DNA of 64,000 nucleotides from SZUA-430 sp044220975 (GTDB lineage Bacteria > Pseudomonadota > Alphaproteobacteria > Micropepsales > Micropepsaceae): assembly GCA_044220975.1 (NCBI GenBank), contig JBGAPZ010000019.1, forward strand, positions 1 to 64,000, read 5' to 3'. Shown here one piece after another: positions 8,233 to 14,604 of this stretch. The notes below the pieces were generated by a model that ran no database searches, had not been told where the DNA came from, and saw only the letters and a program-made list of their open reading frames with translations. Numbering within the stretch: the first letter of the stretch is position 1; each line of letters opens with the position of its first letter. The translations under genes were made by a program, and so were the position numbers.

Positions 8233-8782
8233 ATGGTAAGGCACGCCGAGACAGGGGAAGTAAGTAAGCCATCAGCGACCTCATCCGCGCCGACTCGACG
8301 TCGACCAAGGCGGCGGCGACGTCCCTCGCGCGAGGAGTTCACCGGCTACCTCGTTCGTGTGACGGACTGGCATTATCACTACTCCTTCCGCGCGACTGAT
8401 CCCAAAAGCCCGCGCGACTGATCCCAAAAGCCGTTGGGACCCTGGGCCCTACCACGAGTTGTCTCATGTTGCGTTTAAGGGCGATATCGTCCTTCCTGAG
8501 AAGACAACGTTCACACGCGCCACGGTCACTTTCAGCGGCCGGAGCGGACTAATGACGCAGAGCCAAACGGAGAAAGATCGCTCAATTGGCTCCGTCACCG
8601 CGTCGGCAGACGAGTTGATGGCCTATGTTTTCGCGCCTATGGAAAGGATAGCGGAACTCGTAATCGCGGCGCAGTCGGGTCGCGTCCAGATCGTTCACTT
8701 CACGGCGACCCGGTTGCGCTACCGCATTGGTCTTGTCGTGAGCATTTCGATCGACACACGATTCGACGATGCAGAGTGGTGA
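8233..8782 (+). pseudogene. Conserved hypothetical protein gene disrupted by a 22-bp tandem duplication
   Basis: Two open frames, 8233-8421 and the one that carries on to 8782, are parts of one gene. A perfect 22-bp unit occurs twice in tandem (8389-8410 and 8411-8432); because 22 is not a multiple of three it throws the frame out and meets a stop at 8419-8421. Removing one copy restores a single reading frame of about 175 residues with a continuous segment DPKSRWDPGPYHELSHVAF across the join. The N-terminus is Arg-rich, followed by YLVRVTDWHYHYSF. I recall similar hypothetical proteins from alphaproteobacteria but know no function. Confidence 0.7.
8389..8432 (+). repeat. Perfect 22-bp tandem duplication
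   Basis: The sequence of 8389-8410 is repeated exactly at 8411-8432. It lies inside a protein gene and is the only lesion needed to explain the broken frame. A recent replication-slippage event is the simplest origin. Confidence 0.95.
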
Positions 8783-8811
8783 CCTGCCGCTTGCTGGCGA
8801 TGGGTGGTCGT

Positions 8812-8987
8812 ATTCCCTGTTTTGGAAATAGCTTTCCCTGCTCCGCCTGTTAGCGTTCCCTGTTCCTCTCGCAGGGAATTCGGAGATCAAACGGCGCAAT
8901 CCTAAGGCGAAGCGGTGCTCTCGACCCCCAATTCCTGGACGACGAGCGCGAATTCGCTGTAAAATGGGGTGTATCAGGGAATTTGGC
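8812..8987. repeat. Cluster of TTCCCTG / CAGGGAA repeats
   Basis: TTCCCTG occurs in direct orientation near 8813, 8834 and 8856, and its complement CAGGGAA near 8872 and 8975, so five copies lie within about 175 bp that hold no convincing gene. I recall clusters with this core (often seen as spurious REF/TGN repeats when translated) from Bradyrhizobium and related genomes. Their function is not known to me. Here they follow the broken gene and precede the stress-promoter pair. Confidence 0.6.
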
Positions 8988-9079
8988 GAGAGAAATGCGC
9001 AGAGCTACAGTTCGTGCGCACTGCGCACTGCGCCATTCTCTCTCTTCGATCGCGGCAGTCGGCCGATCAAGCGTCAGGC

Positions 9080-9286
9080 TTACCGGAATTGTTCATCCGT
9101 GTCGTAGTTGGGCGGCGTGCGGAGCAGCACCGCCACGCTGATCGCAGCAACGATTGCTCCGAAATTCAGTGACGCCATTATGACGGTGTAAACAATGGTT
9201 TGTGGCGGCATCCCTATGATCGCAGCCGACATCGCGAAGCAAACGCAAATTGTCAGCCAGAGTGCTGCACCCGCGAACGCCACCAT
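9080..9286 (-). CDS. Small two-helix membrane protein, predicted EcfG-regulated
   Basis: The 68-residue product has two hydrophobic helices (about residues 3-25 and 31-56) and a short polar tail; I do not recognise the family. A GGAG site lies eight bases before the ATG on the reverse strand. Further upstream is a good match to the EcfG general-stress promoter. It is divergent from a DUF1328 gene that has its own EcfG-like promoter, which supports both as small membrane stress proteins. Confidence 0.6.
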   Translation of the reverse strand: MVAFAGAALWLTICVCFAMSAAIIGMPPQTIVYTVIMASLNFGAIVAAISVAVLLRTPPNYDTDEQFR

Positions 9287-9318
9287 GGTTTGGTCTCCAA
9301 ACTCGCCCTGTGTGTGAA

Positions 9319-9344
9319 AACGTGCTGACCCGGGGTTTTGTTCC
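9319..9344 (-). promoter_or_regulatory. EcfG-type general-stress promoter
   Basis: On the reverse strand GGAAC (9340-9344), 17 bases and CGTT (9319-9322) match the GGAAC-N16/17-CGTT consensus of alphaproteobacterial EcfG/SigT sigma factors. It would drive the two-helix membrane protein whose ATG is at 9286. Confidence 0.6.
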
Positions 9345-9360
9345 GGACAATTTCGCTAGG

Positions 9361-9385
9361 GGAACCGGGTGCTCGCGCGGGCGTT
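9361..9385 (+). promoter_or_regulatory. EcfG-type general-stress promoter
   Basis: GGAAC (9361-9365), 16 bases and CGTT (9382-9385) fit the EcfG/SigT consensus. The site is about 40 bp upstream of the DUF1328 start at 9426 and is back to back with the reverse-strand EcfG match at 9319-9344. Confidence 0.6.
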
Positions 9386-9425
9386 ATGTGTCCGCCGGAT
9401 TAAACGGCTGAAAGGCAGGCGTCTC

Positions 9426-9590
9426 ATGCTGCAATGGGCATTGATCTTCTTGGTCGTCGCTATCGTCGCCGGCGTCCTTGGATTTGGCGGTGTCGTCGTG
9501 ATTTCGGTCGAAATTGCACGATTGCTGTTCTTCATCTTTTTGGTGCTGTTCTTGATTAGTTTGCTCGCAGGGGTCGTGCGGCGAACGTGA
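9426..9590 (+). CDS. DUF1328 (UPF0391) small membrane protein
   Basis: The product is 54 residues with two hydrophobic helices and the family's typical opening and closing segments (MLQWALIFLVVAIVAGVLGF and ARLLFFIFLVLFLISLLAGV). These proteins lie in the inner membrane and are commonly stress induced, but their activity is unknown. I start at ATG 9426 rather than a longer in-frame start at 9369 because family members begin with ML-W-ALIF and an AGGCAGG stretch precedes this ATG. A GC-rich hairpin follows the stop. Confidence 0.85.
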   Translation: MLQWALIFLVVAIVAGVLGFGGVVVISVEIARLLFFIFLVLFLISLLAGVVRRT

Positions 9591-9596
9591 ATTGTC

Positions 9597-9618
9597 GCGG
9601 CGCCCGCAAGGGCGCCGC
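9597..9618 (+). terminator. Terminator-like GC hairpin
   Basis: A perfect 9-bp stem (9597-9605 with 9610-9618) closes a GCAA tetraloop just after the DUF1328 stop. No T-run follows, so it may be a weak terminator or an RNA 3' stabiliser. Confidence 0.5.
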
Positions 9619-9663
9619 AATCGCATGCGGACCGCAGGGGGACTGCCCGTGGCGAAGCTTACG

Positions 9664-10844
9664 ATGACAAGAACAATTCGCCTGTTCGCCACATTGGGCG
9701 ATCACGATGCTGGTGTCGGCGTGTGTCACGCCAAATGACTTCGATACAGGCGGGTCGATCCGCGCAGTGAGGGCGAGTGTCGCCGAGTTGGCGGCGCCCC
9801 AAACGGTCTATTTCGCGACAACGCGCTGTAACGACAAGTTGGATGCCGGTCCGCCGGAGTCAGCTGACGAAATGTATGAAGCGCTGCTGGGACGCCGCGG
9901 TGAAGCAGGACGAAATGGTGCGTCTAACGTTCGGCTTGTCGGAAGGACCCGGAATAACCTGCGGTACTGTCGGCGTGACCGTCGAACCGCTCTCTGCGGC
10001 GCCTGAAGCCGAGACGAAAATCGATCAAGTGCCGCTCAGCCAAGACTGCACCAACAACTTCACGATGCTGCGCAAAGCGGTTCTGGCAACGTCATGCCGC
10101 TGTGCACTGATTTTCGTGCACGGGTACAACACAACATTCGCGTTCGCGGCCAAGCGTATGGCGCAACTTCAGGCCGATCTGAAGTATGAAGGCCAGCCCA
10201 TTCTATTCAGCTTCGGCGCTGCCGGCCGTTTGGAAGATTACATTAACGACACCGAGGCCGGCGAGCTCGCGGCTCCAGCTTTGAGCCAGCTGATGATCGC
10301 GCTTGCAAATGCCGGTGCCACGATCGACGTTATCGCTCACAGCATGGGCGTGCGGATCGCACTTCGCGCGATGAGCGACACCAATGCCCCCAAACTGCGG
10401 TACGCGATCCTCGCGGCGCCGGATGTCGATCCTGCAGCCTTCCTACGCTTGACCGAAAAGGCGCTTCCACACACGCAGCGGCTCACGATTTACACTTCGA
10501 AGTTCGACGTCGCGATGGCGGCGTCTGCGGCCTATCACAATGGACGCTCGCGCGTGGCTGAAGGGATGACGCCCAAGATCGCCGACAAGCTCTCGGGCGC
10601 AGAAATCATCGATGCGACGCAAAGGGCTACCGGTCCCTATGCGCATTCCTATTTCGCCGAATCGAAGGTGATGATCGAAGATATTCGCGGGGTTCTCGCG
10701 GGCAGGGCCGCGCCGGAGCGTAAGCCCTTAATCTGCAATATCGCCGGTGCCAAATCCGTTGTTGCGTGCACCATGCCGTGTCCCGAAGGCGCCAAATGCG
10801 GCCCCACCTGGTACGCTCGCTTCGTGCACTGGCTGCTCGATTGA
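9664..10844 (+). pseudogene. DUF900 alpha/beta-hydrolase lipoprotein gene with two apparent +1 frameshifts
   Basis: The long intact part (from about 9892) is a DUF900-type alpha/beta hydrolase: ALIFVHGYNTTF near the oxyanion region and the nucleophile elbow IAHSMGVR, ending in a Cys-containing tail. The N-terminus is spread over two other frames. From ATG 9664 the reading MTRTIRLFATL goes off at a GGG (9696-9698); the second frame supplies the lipobox MLVSACVTPNDF and then VYFATTR...MYEALL, and goes off at another GGG (9889-9891). Dropping one G at each place gives one smooth protein of about 390 residues with a lipoprotein leader. Real mutations or homopolymer sequencing errors are both possible. 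A downstream start could still give a cytoplasmic hydrolase. Confidence 0.75.
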
Positions 10845-10854
10845 AAGGCCGACC

Positions 10855-11877
10855 TTGGAACTCTTTCAAAGCGTTTCGTTGCGCGTGCTTCGCGTTCTGC
10901 TGATTGCAGCGCTGGTGCTCGGTGCGGCGTTTGCGGCCGGTGTCATCTGGTACCACGCGCCGGCCGGTAAACTGATCAACGGCATGCTGGCGCTTGCGTG
11001 GTTTGCCTTCGCGCTCTTTTGCATCGCCGCCTATGTTCGTCGAGACGACAGGCGCGCGCTAGCGGCGCTTGGCGTCCCGCTCGCTGCGATCATGACCTGG
11101 TTCATCCTCATCGAGCCTTCGAACGATCGCGTCTGGTCGCCTGAGATGGCGCGCCTGCTCACCTACACTCGCGACGGCGATATGCTTACGATCGAAAACG
11201 TTCGCAACTTCAACTGGACCGGTCCTAAAACCGCGGACGAACGGTGGGAGACGCGTCGTTACAGCCTTGCCGGTCTCAAATCCGTCGACGTGCTTTCGCT
11301 ATATTGGAAGGGGCCCCGCATCGCGCATACCTATTTCAGTTTCGTGTGGCAGAACGGCGAAGCGCTCTCGCTTTCGGTCGAAATCCGAAAGGAGACCGAC
11401 GAAAACTATTCGCCCATCGCCGGCTTCTTCAAGGATTACGAACTTTCGATCCTCGCGGGCGACGAGCGCGACTTTTATGGCTGGCGCGTCTATTTCCCGA
11501 AGGAAGATATCCAGCTGTTCCACACGCGAGCCACGCGGGAGCAAGCCGGCAAACTGCTTATCGCGCTGCTTGATTCTGCAAACGAACACGCCGTCAAGCC
11601 GGAGTTCTACAACACGCTGACCGAAAACTGCACGACCGAGGTCTGGATGTTCACCGACGCCATGGGCCTTGGCCAACCCACCGATTGGCGGCTCTTCGCG
11701 TCCGGCTACCTGCCCGAATTTCTTTACGACCTCAAGGTCCTCGATGGTTCGCGGCCCATCGAAGGCTTGCGCGAGGCGGGCCACATCATGCCGCGCGTTC
11801 GCGTGGCGCTGGACCAAAATTTGACTGGCGCTGCCTTTTCAAACGCGATCCGCGAAGGCATTCCGAACTCACGTTGA
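10855..11877 (+). CDS. DUF4105 (Lnb N-terminal periplasmic domain) membrane protein
   Basis: This 340-residue protein has three N-terminal hydrophobic segments (about residues 9-32, 40-57, 66-84) and a large domain resembling the Lnb N-terminal periplasmic domain/DUF4105. Visible family features are the FNWTG and RRYSL segment, the TYFSFVW strand and the conserved YNTLTENCTTEVW motif with its cysteine. The role is unknown; a papain-like peptidase or amidase fold has been proposed for DUF4105. I start at TTG 10855 because AAAGG lies six bases upstream and the membrane helix then begins near the N-terminus; an ATG at 10747 would overlap the preceding gene by about 100 bp. Confidence 0.65.
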   Translation: MELFQSVSLRVLRVLLIAALVLGAAFAAGVIWYHAPAGKLINGMLALAWFAFALFCIAAYVRRDDRRALAALGVPLAAIMTWFILIEPSNDRVWSPEMARLLTYTRDGDMLTIENVRNFNWTGPKTADERWETRRYSLAGLKSVDVLSLYWKGPRIAHTYFSFVWQNGEALSLSVEIRKETDENYSPIAGFFKDYELSILAGDERDFYGWRVYFPKEDIQLFHTRATREQAGKLLIALLDSANEHAVKPEFYNTLTENCTTEVWMFTDAMGLGQPTDWRLFASGYLPEFLYDLKVLDGSRPIEGLREAGHIMPRVRVALDQNLTGAAFSNAIREGIPNSR

Positions 11878-11953
11878 GCGCGACGACACTGGCCGCCGCT
11901 AGTTGCTTTTGCGGGCGCTGCGGCGGAGAAGTGTTCTTTCGAGGAGGGTCGCC

Positions 11954-12274
11954 ATGCCGTTTGAATTTCAGGTGAGTTTCATCGCACTGTTTTTCGCCGG
12001 TGCGTTTCTCTGCAATTGCTTGCCGCATCTGGTTGCCGGTTTGCAGGGGATGCCGTTTCCCACGCCTTTCGCAACACCGCGCGGGATCGGCAATTCTCCG
12101 CCGCTGGTGAATTTCCTTTGGGGCGCCTTCAATTTCGGAGTTGGCGCGTATCTGCTTTCGCTCTATCCGGTGACGATCGGGCCGAATATCGCGTGCGCGA
12201 TCGTTGCGGCAGGTGCGTTGGCGCTTGGCCTTTATCTTTCCGTTCACTTCGGGCGCGTGCGGCGCGGCGGGTGA
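11954..12274 (+). CDS. Small multi-pass membrane protein
   Basis: The product has 106 residues and three to four hydrophobic segments; I recognise no named family. A short Pro-rich loop (PFPTPFATPRGIGNSPP) follows the first helix. A strong GAGGAGG ribosome binding site precedes ATG 11954. The stop overlaps or nearly abuts the next gene, so the two are probably co-expressed. Confidence 0.65.
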   Translation: MPFEFQVSFIALFFAGAFLCNCLPHLVAGLQGMPFPTPFATPRGIGNSPPLVNFLWGAFNFGVGAYLLSLYPVTIGPNIACAIVAAGALALGLYLSVHFGRVRRGG

Positions 12275-12279
12275 GGCTG

Positions 12280-12996
12280 ATGCAAGACAGCACGCCGCCG
12301 CTCAGTCAGTTCGGTCCGAGCATATGGATTGCAGACGGGACTACCGTTTCGGTTGCTGGGTTTCGGTATCCCACGCGTATGGCTGTCATCCGGTTGGCTG
12401 ACAGTGGGCTTTTCGTATGGTCGCCAGTGGCGCTTTCGGATGGCGCGCGGGCGGCAGTCGATGCGCTTGGTCCCGTCCGGTTTGTTGTTGCGCCCAATGC
12501 GCTTCACGACTTGTATTTGGCTGCATGGCAAAACGCCTATCCGGCGGCTCAATTGTTTGGAGCGCCAGGGTTGGCTGCACGGCGGACGGATCTGCGCTTT
12601 ACCGGTGAGCTTGGTGAGGTACCTGAGGCGGTGTGGGCGGGCGATATCGATCAGGTGCTGATGCGCAATGCGATCACGACCGAGGCCGTGTTCTTTCATC
12701 GCGTGAGCCGGACTGTGCTGTTCACGGATTTGGTCCAGCACTTCCCTCAGGGGTGGTTCAAAGGATGGCGCGCGCTGGTGGCTCGGCTAGACCGAATGAC
12801 GGGGTCTGAGCCCTCGGTGCCGCAAAAGTTTCGCTTGGGCTTCACGGATCGCCGCGCCGCCCGTCTCGCCCTTCAGCGCATTCGCGCGTGGCCGGCAGAG
12901 AAAGTGCTCATGGCGCACGGCGCTCCCGTGACCGAGAACGGCGCGGCCTTCATCGCGCGCGTATTTGAGTGGCTTGGAGAGCCCCGCGTTCAATGA
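12280..12996 (+). CDS. DUF4336 metallo-beta-lactamase-like protein
   Basis: The 238-residue product resembles DUF4336 proteins, which keep the metallo-beta-lactamase fold but have a reduced metal site. Diagnostic parts are the MAVIRLADSGLFVWSPVAL segment, PNALHDLYLAAWQNAYPAA, the TVLFTDLVQH strand and the late LMAHGAPV histidine. A function cannot be assigned. ATG 12280 is used; GTG 12271 in the same frame would overlap the previous stop (GTGA) and is an equally plausible coupled start. Confidence 0.65.
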   Translation: MQDSTPPLSQFGPSIWIADGTTVSVAGFRYPTRMAVIRLADSGLFVWSPVALSDGARAAVDALGPVRFVVAPNALHDLYLAAWQNAYPAAQLFGAPGLAARRTDLRFTGELGEVPEAVWAGDIDQVLMRNAITTEAVFFHRVSRTVLFTDLVQHFPQGWFKGWRALVARLDRMTGSEPSVPQKFRLGFTDRRAARLALQRIRAWPAEKVLMAHGAPVTENGAAFIARVFEWLGEPRVQ

Positions 12997-13007
12997 ATAC
13001 TATCGCG

Positions 13008-13886
13008 CTAAGGCCTCCCGGCGTGCGGCGCGTCGACGGTGGCAATAAGGATTTTGCCCTTTGGCTCGTGCGCGACTTCGTGGGGGAGCGAGCTTGGCGC
13101 GGTAAGCATAAATAGCGTCTTGCCGTCTTCTCCGCCAAGCATGCAAGCGTAGCAGGGCGCCTCGGTCGCGATGACCTCAACGACTTTGCCGCCGTGCGCG
13201 ACGCGGTAGCACTCGGGTGCAAGGGGGTTGGCCACCCAGATCGCGCCTTCGGCGTCCAAGCAAATGCCATCGGGAATGCGCGGCCAGAGCGAGGCCCATT
13301 CACGGCGGTTCGAAAGCGTACCGTTCGCGCCAATGTCGAACGCCGTGAGGCAGCCGCCAAGGGTTTCGCCAACGATCAGTGTCTTACCATCCGGCGTGAT
13401 CACCGTTCCGTTCGGGAAATGCATGTCGCTTGCCACGACGCTGACCGTGCCGTCGTGTTGCACCAGCGTGAGTTTTGCTGCGACGTGGTCGGCGATGACG
13501 CTTTCGGCGCCCCGCTTCGTAAGTTCCGTGTCCAGGTCGAAGCCGAAATTCCCGACATAAGCGCGGCCTTCGCTGTCCACGACCATGTCATTGCAATACC
13601 AGGTCGCAATGCCGTTCAGGTCGGCGTGGACACTCATTTGGCCAACGGGCGTACGGCGCAAAAGCTTTCGTTTTTCCATAGAAACGATCAGCATGTCGCC
13701 GTTCGGCATCCAGCCTAAGCCCGAGGGGCGATCGTCGATCGTGAACTCCGTTCGCACGTCGCCGCTCAAGGAAACGGATTTCACCGCATGGGCGAAGAAA
13801 TCGGAAAACCAAAGCCGCCCGTCATGCCAACGCGGACCTTCGCCGAAGTAAATGCCAGTACATAGCGTGCGGGTTTCGCGGGGCAT
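13008..13886 (-). CDS. SMP-30/gluconolactonase-like protein
   Basis: This is a 292-residue six-bladed beta-propeller of the SMP-30/gluconolaconase/LRE family. It has the early GEGPRWHDGRLWFSD motif with the metal-binding Glu, NGIATWYCNDMVVDSEGRAYV with the Asn ligand, and PDGICLDAEGAIWVANP with the Asp ligand. Such enzymes hydrolyse sugar lactones or other esters; the substrate here is unknown. The start is the ATG at 13886, six bases after AAGGAG. The gene lies just downstream of the TetR regulator on the same strand and may share its transcript. Confidence 0.85.
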   Translation of the reverse strand: MPRETRTLCTGIYFGEGPRWHDGRLWFSDFFAHAVKSVSLSGDVRTEFTIDDRPSGLGWMPNGDMLIVSMEKRKLLRRTPVGQMSVHADLNGIATWYCNDMVVDSEGRAYVGNFGFDLDTELTKRGAESVIADHVAAKLTLVQHDGTVSVVASDMHFPNGTVITPDGKTLIVGETLGGCLTAFDIGANGTLSNRREWASLWPRIPDGICLDAEGAIWVANPLAPECYRVAHGGKVVEVIATEAPCYACMLGGEDGKTLFMLTAPSSLPHEVAHEPKGKILIATVDAPHAGRP

Positions 13887-13904
13887 GCTTGTCTCCTTGG
13901 GCAT

Positions 13905-14510
13905 TCAAGATGGTAGTGCGCCTCTGCGCAGGCCTTCGATGAATGTGTTTACGGTGAGGTCGGCGATTCGTGCAGGTTTTGCGCGGCCGGCCGGGTCGAG
14001 CCAGGTGTGCATCCAGTTGATCATGCCGAAATAGAGCATTGTCGCCGGGCGTTTCAACGCGGGCTGGCGAGCGAGGTCTGGCCGCAGCGCGACCAAAGTT
14101 TCTTCTACGATGTCGATAAGGCGGCGCTGAATCGCGACGATCGTTTTGCGTTGTTGGTCGCCCAGATGGCGCAACTCATTAACGAGGACGCGCTGATTGC
14201 TGGCGGCGCCGAGATAGAGTTGAATGAAGCGGCGCGTCAGCGTGCGCAGCTTTTCGTCGGGTGGGAGCTTTTTCGCTGCGATCTCTTCGGCGGCGTCGAG
14301 CAAGGCTTTCACGTGGTCGTGCATCGCGTCGAACAGGATATCCTCTTTCGAGGCGTAGTAGTGATAGAGCAGCGACTTTGACGTACCGCAGGCTTCCGCC
14401 ACTTCGCTGATCGATGTCCCGTGAAAGCCATGATCGGCAAAGAGGGCTGAGGCCTTCGCGACGATTTCGCCGCGGCGTTTCTCGTAGTTTTCAGCCTGTG
14501 TGCGCGCCAT
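13905..14510 (-). CDS. TetR-family regulator, probable regulator of the phenylacetyl-CoA block
   Basis: The 201-residue product has a TetR DNA-binding domain at residues 10-57, with GFHGTSISEVAEACGTSKSL and YHYYASKEDI, and an all-helical ligand domain. It diverges from the E1/E2/aminotransferase operon. An AATTGACCG-containing palindrome lies in the shared promoter and recurs before paaG and paaA, so a PaaR-like role is inferred. I start at ATG 14510 where the HTH is correctly placed; a longer frame to 14636 would run through the promoter. No ribosome binding site is seen, and a TATAGT -10 nine bases before the ATG suggests a leaderless or nearly leaderless mRNA. Confidence 0.8.
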   Translation of the reverse strand: MARTQAENYEKRRGEIVAKASALFADHGFHGTSISEVAEACGTSKSLLYHYYASKEDILFDAMHDHVKALLDAAEEIAAKKLPPDEKLRTLTRRFIQLYLGAASNQRVLVNELRHLGDQQRKTIVAIQRRLIDIVEETLVALRPDLARQPALKRPATMLYFGMINWMHTWLDPAGRAKPARIADLTVNTFIEGLRRGALPS

Positions 14511-14529
14511 TGTGGGCGCACTATAGCGG

Positions 14530-14559
14530 TTGAAAATTGACCGTCCATTCGGTTTATTA
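14530..14559. promoter_or_regulatory. Divergent promoter and TetR operator between the regulator and the E1 operon
   Basis: Forward strand: TTGAAA (14530-14535), 17-18 bases and TTTATT/TTATTA (14553-14559). The imperfect palindrome ACCG-N6-CGGT (14540-14553) lies between these boxes and is preceded by AATTG. For the reverse gene a TATAGT -10 is at 14520-14525. The AATTGACCG core recurs at 23902-23910 (reverse) and 24357-24365. Confidence 0.55.
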
Positions 14560-14604
14560 ATCGGGCTTCCGCAACCCTTGTCGATCCACTGAGAAAGTTC
14601 TTCG

